This document shows positions 16,031 through 25,256 of a stretch of 64,000 nt of DNA, in pieces. This DNA comes from Sphingomonas ginsenosidimutans (GTDB lineage Bacteria; Pseudomonadota; Alphaproteobacteria; Sphingomonadales; Sphingomonadaceae). The DNA is taken from the NCBI RefSeq assembly GCF_002374835.1, contig NZ_NWVD01000001.1:124001-188000 (forward strand), in the 5' to 3' direction. Made by a program: the position numbers and the translations under genes. Below the pieces are notes generated by a model that was not told where the DNA came from, ran no database searches, and was given only the letters and a program-made list of their open reading frames with translations. The number at the start of each line of letters is the position of its first letter. Within the stretch, counting starts at the first letter, position 1.

Positions 16031-17398
16031 TCATTCCTGCACGAACAGGTGATCCGCTTTCAGCCACAGCGGCGCCAGGCATAGCGGCACCGACGACAGC
16101 GGCAGCACGCTGTCGTCCACCGCGACGCCGAGCGTGCCGGTCATGAAGCGGCGGCGCGCGTCGATGCGCGCCATCACCGCCGGGTGGCGATCGGCGAGTT
16201 CGGCGCGCAGCGCGGCATCGGCCAGGACGATGCTGTCCTCGCAATTGAGCGCCCAGCCGTCGCGCATCGGCGTGGGGATGACGTCGACCTGCACATGCAT
16301 CCCCGACCGCAGCCGCTCGGTCGAGCCGGGGCGGACGGGGGTATGCGACCATTCCTCATGGCCGGTCAGATGGCCGGGATTGAGCAGCGAGCGCAGCCCG
16401 CCGCGCGCCAGCGTATCGGTGACCGCCTCGTGCAGCTCGCCGCCCGGCGTCCCCACACGCGCGATGCGATACCATTCCACCAGCCCCGCGAAATAGCCTG
16501 CGGCGGTGGCGACGAAGGCGTCGTCGCCGTCGTCCAGCAGCCCCGCACGCGCGGTCAGCCCGCCCCACAGGCCGACCGCGGTCGACACGCCGTCGCCCTT
16601 TTGCAGGACGCGCGCGCCGGGGCTGGCCAGCCCGATCACCCCGCCATCGGCGGGGCCGCCCGACGCCAGCATCATGTGCACGTTGAACGGATCGCCGTGA
16701 TAGCCCATCCGCGCCGCGCCGTCGCGCTCGCGGTCGCCGGGTCGCAGTTGCGACAGGACCGACCACACCATCGCGGAACCGCGCGCGGCCGCGGCCTCGA
16801 ACACCGCGATCTGATCGGCATCGATGATCGAGCGGTGACCGGTTTCGGGATGGAGCAGCACCGCGGTGCAATCCTCCACCGCATCGGCGCCGACGACGCG
16901 CGCGATCGCGGCGTGATAGGCGGCGGGCAGGAACGACGGCGCGGGCAGGCCCTCATCCCACTCCTCCGCCGCCAGATACTTCCAGCCGACGATCCCGGTG
17001 CGCGTGCCGGGTGCCAGCCCCGCGTCGCGCAGCACATCGGTCAGCCGCGGGGCGACGGTGCGGTCCTGGCCCAGCAGGCTCATCGTCTGCGCCAGCCGCA
17101 CCGTCAGCCCCGGCAGCGGCGCGCGCTCCGCGTAGGGGACGCATTCGTTGCCGGTGACGACGATCCGCCGCCCGCCGGGGCCAAGCAGCAGCAGCGCTTC
17201 CTCGAACCGCGGCTCGAACCCCGACAGGAACATGACGTTCGCCATATGCTCGCGGTCGGCATAGACGACCAGCCAGTCGGTGCCCGCCGCCGTCAGCGCC
17301 GCATCGCAGCGCGCGGCATAGCGCGCCGGCGGCAGCGCGGGCGGTTCGTCGATCGTGCCGAAATCGGGTATGGCGACCGGTGTCAGGCGGAAAGTCAT
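16031..17398 (-). CDS. M24-fold (creatinase/aminopeptidase P-like) protein, metal site apparently lost
   Basis: 455 residues. An N-terminal creatinase-like domain (YADREHMANVMFLSGFEPRF; ALLLLGPGGRRIVVTGNE) is followed by a pita-bread catalytic domain with GHLTGHEEWSHTP and NCEDSIVLAD. The segment that normally carries the two metal-binding Asp residues reads GVSTAVGLWGGLTARAGLL and has none, and the usual Glu after the HVQVDV strand is missing. It may be a non-metal enzyme like creatinase, or use a different chemistry. The start at 17398 is backed by GAGAAGGGG upstream. It is divergent from the acylase gene with a shared operator-like site between them. Confidence 0.75.
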   Translation of the reverse strand: MTFRLTPVAIPDFGTIDEPPALPPARYAARCDAALTAAGTDWLVVYADREHMANVMFLSGFEPRFEEALLLLGPGGRRIVVTGNECVPYAERAPLPGLTVRLAQTMSLLGQDRTVAPRLTDVLRDAGLAPGTRTGIVGWKYLAAEEWDEGLPAPSFLPAAYHAAIARVVGADAVEDCTAVLLHPETGHRSIIDADQIAVFEAAAARGSAMVWSVLSQLRPGDRERDGAARMGYHGDPFNVHMMLASGGPADGGVIGLASPGARVLQKGDGVSTAVGLWGGLTARAGLLDDGDDAFVATAAGYFAGLVEWYRIARVGTPGGELHEAVTDTLARGGLRSLLNPGHLTGHEEWSHTPVRPGSTERLRSGMHVQVDVIPTPMRDGWALNCEDSIVLADAALRAELADRHPAVMARIDARRRFMTGTLGVAVDDSVLPLSSVPLCLAPLWLKADHLFVQE

Positions 17399-17452
17399 CG
17401 ATGGCCCCTTCTCACTGGATGGCGTCGTCGGGAAGATTGACCGCTGCATGAT

Positions 17453-17469
17453 ATTATATATGACTTAAT
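17453..17469. promoter_or_regulatory. Candidate GntR operator, M24 / acylase divergent promoter
   Basis: ATTATATATGACTTAAT with the TATGA core, inside a 95-base gap between divergent genes. The surroundings are GC-rich, so the AT island stands out. It matches the copies before the sugar transporter and the TonB receptor. Confidence 0.5.
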
Positions 17470-17493
17470 TGCAAGGCCAAAAGGGGAAACGTG

Positions 17494-19704
17494 ATGCGGT
17501 GGTGGTTCGGGGCGGCGATGATCTGTGCCACCGGCGCGGCGGACGCACGGCCGGCGACCGTACCTCACGCCGGTGCGGTGACGATCGTGCGCGACGATGC
17601 CGGCATCGCGCATGTCCACGGGCGCAGCGATGCCGATGCGGTGTTCGGCATGATCTACGCCCAGGCGGAGGACGATTTCCCGCGGATCGAGCGCAATTAT
17701 CTGGTCGCGCTGGGCCGGCTGGCGGAGGTGGAGGGCGATGCCGCGGTGTGGGCGGACCTGCGCCAGCGGCTGTTCGTCGACCCGGCGGCGTTGCAGGCGG
17801 CGTACCGGCGCAGCCCCGAATGGTCGCGGCGGCTGATGCAGGCCTGGGCGGCAGGGCTGAACCATTATCTGGCAACGCACCCCGCCGTCCGCCCGCAGCG
17901 GCTGACCCGGTTCGAGCCGTGGATGGCGCTCGCCTTTTCCGAAGGGAGCATCGGCGGCGATATCGAGCGCGGGGTCGCGCTGGACCCGCTCGCGGCCTTT
18001 TACGGGCACGGCGGCGCGGCGGCGCAGGTCGCGGCCGCGACGGACGCGGGGCGGATGGTCGAACCCAAGGGATCGAACGGCATCGCGATCGGGCCGCAGC
18101 GCAGCGCCAGCGGCCACCCGCTGTTGTGGATCAACCCGCACACCTCGTTCTTCTTCCGGTCGGAACAGCAGGTGCGCAGCGACGAGGGGCTGGACGTCTA
18201 TGGCGCCGCCACCTGGGGGCAATATTTCATCTACCAGGGGTTCAACCGCCGGCTGGGATGGATGCACACGTCCAGCGGGGTCGACAATATCGACGAATTC
18301 GCGGTCGAGGTGGCGCGGCGCGGGGGCGCGCTGCGCTGGCGCGACGGGGCGCAATGGCGCCCGTTCGTCGAGCGGACGGTGACGCTGCAGGTGCGCCGCC
18401 CCGACGGCACACTGGCGCCGCGATCGTTCACGACGCTGGTGACGCGGCACGGCCCGGTGATCCGCGCGGAGAACGGCCGCTGGATCGCGGTGGCGATGCT
18501 GAATGCGCCGCAGGCCGCGCTGGAGCAGAGCTGGCTGAGGACCAAGGCGACGACGCTCGATGCCTATCTGCACGCGTCGGATCGCAAGGCCAATTCGTCG
18601 AACAACACCATCCTGGCCGCCGCCGACGGCACGATCGCGTATCTGCACCCGCAATTCGTGCCGGTGCGCGACGCGCGGTTCGACTATACCCGCCCGGTCG
18701 ACGGCAGCGATCCGGCGACCGCGTGGCGCGGATTGCACCGGCTGAGCGAACTGCCGCAGGCGGTGCGCCCCGCCAGCGGGTGGGTGATGAACACCAACAA
18801 TGCGCCATGGGGCGCGGCCGGCGTGGACAGCCCGCGCGCCGCCGCCTTCCCCGCCTATATGGACCAGTTCGGCGAGAATCCGCGCGGCATCCACGCCACC
18901 GCGCTGTTGAACGGATCACGGAAATTCACCGCGATGGCGCTGCGCGACCTGGCGTTCGATCCGTTCCTGCCGTTCTTCGAGCAGCAGATCCCGGCGGTGC
19001 GGCGCGCGTGGGACGCGCTGCCGGCGGGCGCGCCGCTGCGCGCGCGGCTGGCGGCGCCGGTCGCGATGCTCTCCGGCTGGGACCGGCGCTGGAGCCTGGA
19101 ATCGCAGCCGATGTCGCTGGCGGCCTATTGGGGCGAGGCGCTGTGGCGGAGCGAGGGGCCGAAGGCGCAGGCCGCGCACCGCACGATCTTCGACTGGCTG
19201 GCCAATGCCACCGTCGATGCCGACCGGCTGGCCGCGCTGGACGATGCGGTCGCGGCGATGACCGCCGAGCATGGCGGGTGGCGTATCGCCTGGGGCAGGA
19301 TCAACCGGTTCCAGCGGCTGGACGGTGCGATCCGCCCGCATTTCGACGACCGGCGCCCCAGTGTGCCGGTGCCGTTCACGACCGGCAATTTCGGATCGCT
19401 GGCGGCCTTCTCGGTCGAGCGCCAGCCGGGGCAGCGGTGCTTCTACGGCACCAGCGGCAACAGCTTCGTCGCGCTGGTGGAATTCGCGCCCGACGGCCCG
19501 CGCGCGTGGACGGTATCGGCGGGCGGGCAGAGCGGCGACCCGGCCTCCCCGCATTTCGACGACCAGGCCGACCGCTATGCCAGCGGCACGTTGCGCCCGG
19601 TGCCGCTGGATGGGGTGAAGGGCATCGCCTACCACCCCGGCGAACCGCGCCCCGCCGAGGCGCCACGGCGTGTCGCGACCGCGGCCGGCGCGTGCGGGGG
19701 ATGA
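17494..19704 (+). CDS. Penicillin-acylase-family (S45, Ntn-hydrolase) amide hydrolase
   Basis: 736 residues with a signal peptide (residues 1-19), so periplasmic. The autoprocessing site is KGSNG: cleavage before Ser194 would free the nucleophilic Ser at the new N-terminus, with the alpha chain before it and the beta chain after it. WINPHTSFFF and QYFIYQGFNRRLGWMHTSSG are typical S45 segments. The family includes penicillin acylases, acyl-homoserine-lactone acylases and aculeacin acylases; the substrate cannot be told. ATG 17494 is preferred to GTG 17491 for spacing from AAGGGG. It lies in the middle of galactose-catabolism genes and shares their promoter motif. Confidence 0.85.
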   Translation: MRWWFGAAMICATGAADARPATVPHAGAVTIVRDDAGIAHVHGRSDADAVFGMIYAQAEDDFPRIERNYLVALGRLAEVEGDAAVWADLRQRLFVDPAALQAAYRRSPEWSRRLMQAWAAGLNHYLATHPAVRPQRLTRFEPWMALAFSEGSIGGDIERGVALDPLAAFYGHGGAAAQVAAATDAGRMVEPKGSNGIAIGPQRSASGHPLLWINPHTSFFFRSEQQVRSDEGLDVYGAATWGQYFIYQGFNRRLGWMHTSSGVDNIDEFAVEVARRGGALRWRDGAQWRPFVERTVTLQVRRPDGTLAPRSFTTLVTRHGPVIRAENGRWIAVAMLNAPQAALEQSWLRTKATTLDAYLHASDRKANSSNNTILAAADGTIAYLHPQFVPVRDARFDYTRPVDGSDPATAWRGLHRLSELPQAVRPASGWVMNTNNAPWGAAGVDSPRAAAFPAYMDQFGENPRGIHATALLNGSRKFTAMALRDLAFDPFLPFFEQQIPAVRRAWDALPAGAPLRARLAAPVAMLSGWDRRWSLESQPMSLAAYWGEALWRSEGPKAQAAHRTIFDWLANATVDADRLAALDDAVAAMTAEHGGWRIAWGRINRFQRLDGAIRPHFDDRRPSVPVPFTTGNFGSLAAFSVERQPGQRCFYGTSGNSFVALVEFAPDGPRAWTVSAGGQSGDPASPHFDDQADRYASGTLRPVPLDGVKGIAYHPGEPRPAEAPRRVATAAGACGG

Positions 19705-19726
19705 AGCGCGCGGAGCCGCCGCGCCG

Positions 19727-20473
19727 TCAGGGGCGTAGCGGGTGGTTGCCGGCGACCAGCAGCAGCGCCAGCGCGTCGTGGATCAGTTCGTACATCCGCT
19801 CCCCCGCCAGCGTCGCCTTGCCCTCCACGATCGCGTCGGCGACGCGCTTGTGATCGCGCGAACTGGCGCGGGGCACGCCCTTGTACTGGTTGGTGCGGCG
19901 GATCGAGAAGCGCAGCGTCGTCTCGGTCAGGTCGGTGAACTGGCGCAGGAAGCGGTTGTTGCTCGCCTCCAGCACCGCAATGTGAAAGGCGATATCGGCC
20001 TCCAGCGCATCTTCCTCGCCGCGATCGGCGGCGATCATCCGGTCGATCGCCGCCAGGATGCGCGCGCGCTGCTGCCCGGTGGCGGAATGGGACGCCAGCG
20101 TCGCGGCGCGCGGTTCGATCGCCAGGCGGATGTCGGTGAAGTCGATCAGCAGGTCGATCGAGAAATCGCGTTGCAGCATCCAGCGCAGGACGTCGGGGTC
20201 GAGCAGGTTCCACCGCTCCTCCGGCTGGACGATCGTGCCCGCGCGCTTGCGCCCGACCAGCAGCCCCTTGGCGGTCAGCATCTTCACCGCTTCGCGCAGG
20301 ACCGGGCGGCTGGCGTTGAAGCGTTCGCACAACTCCGCCTCGGTCGGGAACGGCGCCCCCGCGCGATAGCTTTGCGTGACGATCGCATGGCCCAAGTCGT
20401 TGACGATCGTCGCCGTCAGGTTGCGGCCGTCGGAGGGGGCGTGGCCGATGGTGGCCGCAGTCGGGATCGTCAT
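19727..20473 (-). CDS. FadR-type GntR regulator, candidate regulator of galactoside/galactonate genes
   Basis: 248 residues. The N-terminal winged helix contains PFPTEAELCERFNASRPVLR and the wing GLLVGRKRAGTIVQPEERW; the C-terminal all-helical FCD domain has DIAFHIAVLEASNN with typical metal-binding Asp/His positions. FCD-GntR proteins, including DgoR of E. coli, sense sugar acids such as galactonate. The gene is divergent from the ABC importer operon. The start at 20473 was chosen because the upstream extension runs into the promoter region. Confidence 0.85.
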   Translation of the reverse strand: MTIPTAATIGHAPSDGRNLTATIVNDLGHAIVTQSYRAGAPFPTEAELCERFNASRPVLREAVKMLTAKGLLVGRKRAGTIVQPEERWNLLDPDVLRWMLQRDFSIDLLIDFTDIRLAIEPRAATLASHSATGQQRARILAAIDRMIAADRGEEDALEADIAFHIAVLEASNNRFLRQFTDLTETTLRFSIRRTNQYKGVPRASSRDHKRVADAIVEGKATLAGERMYELIHDALALLLVAGNHPLRP

Positions 20474-20543
20474 TGTCGCTACATATCCGACCTGTGGCGC
20501 GAAGGCCAATCGTCGATCCGACGCAAATTTGCGCTTCCCCTGT

Positions 20544-20560
20544 AATAAGTATGATATTAT
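20544..20560. promoter_or_regulatory. Candidate GntR operator before the sugar ABC importer
   Basis: AATAAGTATGATATTAT, the best match to the cluster-wide pattern, 31 bases upstream of the binding-protein start and 70 bases from the GntR start. It could serve both genes. Confidence 0.55.
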
Positions 20561-20591
20561 GCAGGGGCCAAGTGGTTATGGGGAGGGCGAC

Positions 20592-21602
20592 ATGGCGGAG
20601 GGGGTGACCGGGCGCAGAACCCTGCTCGGCGGTCTGTCGTCGGTCGCCGGCATCGCGGCGCTGGGCGGTTGCACGCCGCGCGTCACGCAGCCACGCGGCG
20701 TGCGCATCGGCTTCGTCGTGAAGATGCCGCAGGAACAATGGTTCCAGGACGAATGGCGCTTTGCCCGCGCCGCGGCGCGCGACCTGGGCTTTTCGCTGAT
20801 CGCGATCGGTGCGGAGGATGGCGACCGCGTGCTGTCGGCGCTGTGGACCCTGTACGCGCGCTATGCCGGCGGATTCGTGATCTGTACCCCCGATCCGCGG
20901 CTCGGCCCGGCGATCGCAGGGTTTGCGGCGCATAGCGGGATGAAGGTGATGTCGGTGGACGACCGGCTGATCGGCCCGGACGGCGCGCCGATCGCCGCCA
21001 TTCCGCATGTCGGCATCTCCGCCGATGCGATCGGGCGGGTCGCGGGCAATGCCGCCGCGGACGAGGCGGTGCGGCGCGGCTGGTCGGGGGAGCGGACCGG
21101 GATCCTGCGGATCGCCTATGACAGCCTGGACACCGGGCGTGAGCGCACCGGCGGGGCGGTGACGGCGCTACGCACGCGCGGTTTCGCGCGCGTGTTCGAC
21201 GCGCCGCAGCGGACCACCGATACCGAAGGCGCGTTCACCGCGGCGGCCCCGATCTTGACCGCGCATGCCGATATCGATCGCTGGATCGTCCTGGGCCTGA
21301 ATGACGAGACGGTGGTGGGGGGCGTGCGCGCGGCGGAGGGGCTGCGCATCGCGCCGGCGGCGGTGATCGGCATCGGCATCGGCGGATCGGAGGCGGCGAT
21401 CGCCGAATTGTCCAAGCCGGTGCCGACCGGCTTCTTCGCGACCGTGCTGCTGAGCGCGCAGCGCCACGGGTACGACACCGCGGCGGCGATGTTTGCGTGG
21501 ATCCGCGACGCGCGCGCGCCTGCGCCGCTGACGCTGACCAGCGGCACGCTGATGACCCGCGCGACGATGCGCGCCACGCTGGCCCGTGAGGCGGCGGCAT
21601 GA
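20592..21602 (+). CDS. Sugar ABC transporter substrate-binding lipoprotein (AraF-like)
   Basis: 336 residues. A twin-arginine-containing leader (GRRTLLGGLSS) ends in a lipobox, ALGGC, so the mature protein is probably a lipid-anchored periplasmic binding protein. The body has the two-lobe type I sugar-binding fold with AraF-like features (GFVVKMPQEQWFQDEW; GLNDETVVGGVRAAEG). It starts the operon with the ATPase, permease, dehydratase and SDR genes, each overlapping the next. Binding of galactose or arabinose (stereochemically related) is likely from context. Confidence 0.87.
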   Translation: MAEGVTGRRTLLGGLSSVAGIAALGGCTPRVTQPRGVRIGFVVKMPQEQWFQDEWRFARAAARDLGFSLIAIGAEDGDRVLSALWTLYARYAGGFVICTPDPRLGPAIAGFAAHSGMKVMSVDDRLIGPDGAPIAAIPHVGISADAIGRVAGNAAADEAVRRGWSGERTGILRIAYDSLDTGRERTGGAVTALRTRGFARVFDAPQRTTDTEGAFTAAAPILTAHADIDRWIVLGLNDETVVGGVRAAEGLRIAPAAVIGIGIGGSEAAIAELSKPVPTGFFATVLLSAQRHGYDTAAAMFAWIRDARAPAPLTLTSGTLMTRATMRATLAREAAA

Positions 21603-23128
21603 CCGTGCGGCTGGCCTTCGACCATGTCGGCAAGAGCTTTCCCGGTGTCGTCGCGCTGGACGACGTCAGCTTCACCGTCGCGGCGGGCGAGGTGCGCGCG
21701 CTGGTCGGCGAGAATGGCGCGGGGAAATCGACGCTGCTGAAGATCCTGTCGGGCCAGTACCAGCCCGATTGCGGCACGCTGGCGATCGACGGCGTCGCGT
21801 GCCGGTTTGACCGGCCGCGCGCGGCGCAGGACGCGGGCGTGGCGATCATCCACCAGGAATTGCAGCTGGTGCCCGATCTGACGGTGGCGGAGAACCTGCT
21901 GTTGGGCGCGTTGCCGGCGCGCGGCGGGTGGGTCCGCCATGCCGAACTGCATGAGCGGGCGCGTGCGGTGCTGGCGCGGCTGGGCGAGGCGATCGACCCG
22001 GCGACGCCGGTGCGCGCGCTGTCGATCGGCCAGCGGCAGATGGTCGAGATCGGCCGCGCGCTGCTGCGCGAGGCGCGGATCATCGCCTTCGACGAGCCGA
22101 CCAGTTCGCTGAGCGCGCGCGAGACCGACCGGCTGCTGGCGATCATCGACGAACTGCGCCGCGACGGTGCCGCGATCCTGTACGTCAGCCACCGCATGGA
22201 GGAGATCTATGCGCTGGCGGACAGCGCAACGGTGCTGCGCGACGGGCGGCACGTCACCGATATCGCGCCGGTCGGCCCGGCGGACGCCGACCGGATCGTC
22301 ACCGCGATGGCGGGACGGTCGATCGCCGACATCTACGGCTATCGCGCGCGGGCAACGGGCGCGGTCGCGCTGCGGGCCGAAAGCGTGACCGGCGCGGGGC
22401 TGCGCCAGCCGGTGTCGTTCGCAGTCGCGAATGGCGAGATACTGGGCTTCTTCGGGCTGGTCGGTGCGGGGCGGTCGGAGCTGTTCCGGCTGCTGTACGG
22501 CGCCGTGCCGCGCACCGGCGGTGAGGTGATGTGCCGGGGCGAGCGGCTGGTGTCGGGCGATCCGCGCGCCGCGATCGCCGCGGGACTGGGGTTGTGCCCC
22601 GAAGACCGCAAGGATGCCGGGATCATCCCGCTGGCCGCGGTGCAGGAAAATATCGCGATCGGCTGGCGCAACCGGCGCGGCGCCTCGCCGTGGCTGCGCC
22701 CGCATGCCGAGGCGAGCGGCGCGCGCGATATCATCGAGACGATGCGCGTCAAGACCGCCAGCCCGGCAACGCCGATCGCGACCCTGTCCGGCGGCAACCA
22801 GCAGAAGGCGGTGATTGGGCGCTGGCTGATGGCGCAGGCGCGCATCCTGATGCTGGACGAGCCGACGCGCGGCATCGACGTGGGCGCGCGCAGCGAGATC
22901 TACGAGCGGATGTACGGTTTCGCCGAGGCGGGCGGCGCGGTGCTGTTCGCCTCGTCCGACATGGCCGAGGTGCTGGGCGTCGCCGACCGGATCGTGGTGA
23001 TGCGCGAAGGATCCGTGGCCGGCATCGTTCCGCGTGCCGAGGCGAGCGCCGACGTGCTGATGCGGCTGGCGCTGCCGCAGGCCGCCTCCACTTCCTACCC
23101 TTCAGACAGGGACGTGATCCCCGCATGA
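21599..23128 (+). CDS. Sugar ABC transporter ATPase with two nucleotide-binding domains (AraG/MglA type)
   Basis: 509 residues in two fused ABC domains. Domain 1 has Walker A GENGAGKST, signature LSIGQRQMVEIG and Walker B IIAFDEPTSS. Domain 2 has a degenerate P-loop (FFGLVGAGRSE) but intact LSGGNQQKAVIGRWL and MLDEPTRGIDVG, as usual for monosaccharide importers of the CUT2 class. It overlaps the binding-protein gene upstream and the permease gene downstream by 4 bases each. Confidence 0.93.
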   Translation: MTVRLAFDHVGKSFPGVVALDDVSFTVAAGEVRALVGENGAGKSTLLKILSGQYQPDCGTLAIDGVACRFDRPRAAQDAGVAIIHQELQLVPDLTVAENLLLGALPARGGWVRHAELHERARAVLARLGEAIDPATPVRALSIGQRQMVEIGRALLREARIIAFDEPTSSLSARETDRLLAIIDELRRDGAAILYVSHRMEEIYALADSATVLRDGRHVTDIAPVGPADADRIVTAMAGRSIADIYGYRARATGAVALRAESVTGAGLRQPVSFAVANGEILGFFGLVGAGRSELFRLLYGAVPRTGGEVMCRGERLVSGDPRAAIAAGLGLCPEDRKDAGIIPLAAVQENIAIGWRNRRGASPWLRPHAEASGARDIIETMRVKTASPATPIATLSGGNQQKAVIGRWLMAQARILMLDEPTRGIDVGARSEIYERMYGFAEAGGAVLFASSDMAEVLGVADRIVVMREGSVAGIVPRAEASADVLMRLALPQAASTSYPSDRDVIPA

Positions 23129-24102
23129 CGCCATCCTTGCTTCTTTCCCGTGCCGGGCCGCTGCTGGCGCTGATTGTGCTGGTCGCCTTGCTCGGCTGGC
23201 TGGTTCCCGATTTCCTGAGTCTGCGCAACGCGCAGGGGCTGCTGCTGTCGGTGACGCTGGTCGGCACGATCGCGGCGACGATGATGCTGGTGCTGGCGAT
23301 GCGCGAGGTCGACCTGTCGGTCGGCTCCACCGTCGCCTTTGCCGGCGTGCTGGCGGCCGTGACGATGAACGCGACCGGCAGCGTCGCGCTGGGTGTCGTC
23401 GCCGCGCTGGCGGGCGGCGCGGCGGTCGGGCTGTTCAACGGCGTGCTGGTGGCCGGATTGCAGGTCAATTCGCTGATCGTCACGCTGGCGACGATGGAGA
23501 TGGTGCGCGGGCTGGCGTTCCTGACGTCGGGCGGCGAAAGCGTCGCCATCCCCGCGCAGCGTTTCTATGCGCTGGGATCGGGGGGGATGCTGGGTATCGG
23601 CTGGCCGATCTGGACCATGGCGGCCAGTTTCGCGCTGTTCGGCGTGCTGCTGAACCGCACCGTGTTCGGGCGCAACATCCTGGCGATCGGCGGCAATCCG
23701 GAGGCCGCGCGGCTGGCGGGCATCCCGATCACGCGGGTGCGGATCACCGTGTTCGCGCTGCAGGGGCTGGTCGCGGCGGTCGCGGGCATCGTGCTGGCGG
23801 CGCGGATCACCAGCGGGCAGCCGAACACCAGCATCGGGCTGGAACTGGCGGTGATTTCCGCCTGCGTGCTGGGCGGCGTGTCGCTGTCGGGGGGCGTCGC
23901 GACGGTGGCCGGCGTGGTCGTCGGCGTGTTCATCATGGGCGCGGCGCAAAATGCGCTCAACCTGATGAACGTACCGACTTTCTATCAATATGTGGTGCGC
24001 GGCGGCATCCTGTTGCTGGCGGTGGTCGCGGACCGGCTGCGCCAGACCGGGCGGCTGCCGGCGCTGCGCATCGCCCGCCAGAGGGAGCGTAGACGTCGAT
24101 GA
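23125..24102 (+). CDS. Sugar ABC transporter permease (AraH/RbsC family)
   Basis: 325 residues with about eight to ten membrane segments and the CUT2 permease signature (MREVDLSVGSTVAFAG; IGGNPEAARLAGIP). A basic tail (ARQRERRRR) is cytoplasmic. It would form a homodimeric channel with the double-domain ATPase. It overlaps the neighbouring genes by 4 bases on each side. Confidence 0.92.
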   Translation: MTPSLLLSRAGPLLALIVLVALLGWLVPDFLSLRNAQGLLLSVTLVGTIAATMMLVLAMREVDLSVGSTVAFAGVLAAVTMNATGSVALGVVAALAGGAAVGLFNGVLVAGLQVNSLIVTLATMEMVRGLAFLTSGGESVAIPAQRFYALGSGGMLGIGWPIWTMAASFALFGVLLNRTVFGRNILAIGGNPEAARLAGIPITRVRITVFALQGLVAAVAGIVLAARITSGQPNTSIGLELAVISACVLGGVSLSGGVATVAGVVVGVFIMGAAQNALNLMNVPTFYQYVVRGGILLLAVVADRLRQTGRLPALRIARQRERRRR

Positions 24103-25256
24103 CCCGGCCCATGTCGCCGATCGCGAAGATCGAGCATTTTCTGGTCCCTCCGCGCTGGCTGTTCGTCCGCGTCGAAACCGCCGACGGCGCGGTCGGCTGG
24201 GGCGAGGCCAGCCTGGAGGGCCATGCCGAGGCGGTCGCCGGCGCGCTCGAGGCGGTGCGCGATCGGTTGATCGGCACCGATGCGCACCGGATCGAGGATG
24301 CGTGGCAGACGCTGTACCGGATGGGCTTCTATCGCGGCGGGCCGGTGTTGATGTCGGCGATCTCGGGCGTCGACCAGGCGCTGTGGGACCTGCGCGGACG
24401 GGCGCTGGGCGTGCCGGTGTCGGACCTGCTGGGCGGGCGGGTGCGCGACCGTATCCGCGTCTATGCCTGGATCGGCGGCGACCGTCCGTCCGACGTGGCG
24501 GCGGCGGCGCGCGCGCGGCGCGAACAGGGGTTCGACGCGGTCAAGATGAACGGGACCGAGGACCTGGACTGGTTCGCCGGCCCCGCCGCGGTCGCCGATG
24601 CGGTGGAGCGGCTGGGGCTGGTGAGGGACACCGGCATGGACGTGGGCGTCGACCTGCACGGCCGCGTCCACAAGCCGATGGCGCGCCAGATCGTCCGCGC
24701 GCTGGAACCGCTCGGCCCGATGTTCATCGAGGAACCGGTGCTGAGCGAACATCCCGAGGCGATCGCGCAACTGGCCGCGCAGACGACGGTGCCGGTCGCG
24801 CTGGGCGAACGATTGTATTCGCGCTGGGATTTCAAGCCGTTCTTCGAACGCGGCGCGATCGACATCGCGCAGCCGGACCTGAGCCACGCGGGCGGCATTT
24901 CGGAAGGGCGGCGGATCGCGGCGATGGCGGAGGCGTATGACGTCGCGCTCGCGCCGCATTGTCCGCTGGGGCCACTGGCGCTGGCCGCCTGTCTTCAGGT
25001 GGCGGCGGCGACCCCCAATTTCGTGATCCAGGAAATGTCGCTGGGCATCCACTACAACAGCGCCGATGCGGACCTGCTGACCTATCTGACCAACCCGGCG
25101 GTGCTGGCGGTGGAGGGGGGTACGGTCGCGGTGCTGGAGGGGGCGGGGCTGGGCGTGACGATCGACGAAGCGCGCGTGCGCGAGGCCGCGAAGGACTCGC
25201 ACCGCTGGCGCAACCCGGTGTGGCGCGGGCGCGACGGGTCGCTGCGCGAATGGTGA
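24099..25256 (+). CDS. dgoD: D-galactonate dehydratase (enolase superfamily)
   Basis: 385 residues. Residues known to matter in DgoD are present at a constant offset of two: metal ligands Asp185, Glu211 and Glu237, and catalytic His187 and His287 (in DLHGRVHK, FIEEPV, ALGERLYSRWDFKP and APHCPLGP). It removes water from D-galactonate to give 2-dehydro-3-deoxygalactonate, the substrate of DgoK. The C-terminal helix EMSLGIHYN is also typical. It is the fourth gene of the importer operon, overlapping the permease gene by 4 bases and the SDR gene by 7. Confidence 0.93.
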   Translation: MTRPMSPIAKIEHFLVPPRWLFVRVETADGAVGWGEASLEGHAEAVAGALEAVRDRLIGTDAHRIEDAWQTLYRMGFYRGGPVLMSAISGVDQALWDLRGRALGVPVSDLLGGRVRDRIRVYAWIGGDRPSDVAAAARARREQGFDAVKMNGTEDLDWFAGPAAVADAVERLGLVRDTGMDVGVDLHGRVHKPMARQIVRALEPLGPMFIEEPVLSEHPEAIAQLAAQTTVPVALGERLYSRWDFKPFFERGAIDIAQPDLSHAGGISEGRRIAAMAEAYDVALAPHCPLGPLALAACLQVAAATPNFVIQEMSLGIHYNSADADLLTYLTNPAVLAVEGGTVAVLEGAGLGVTIDEARVREAAKDSHRWRNPVWRGRDGSLREW

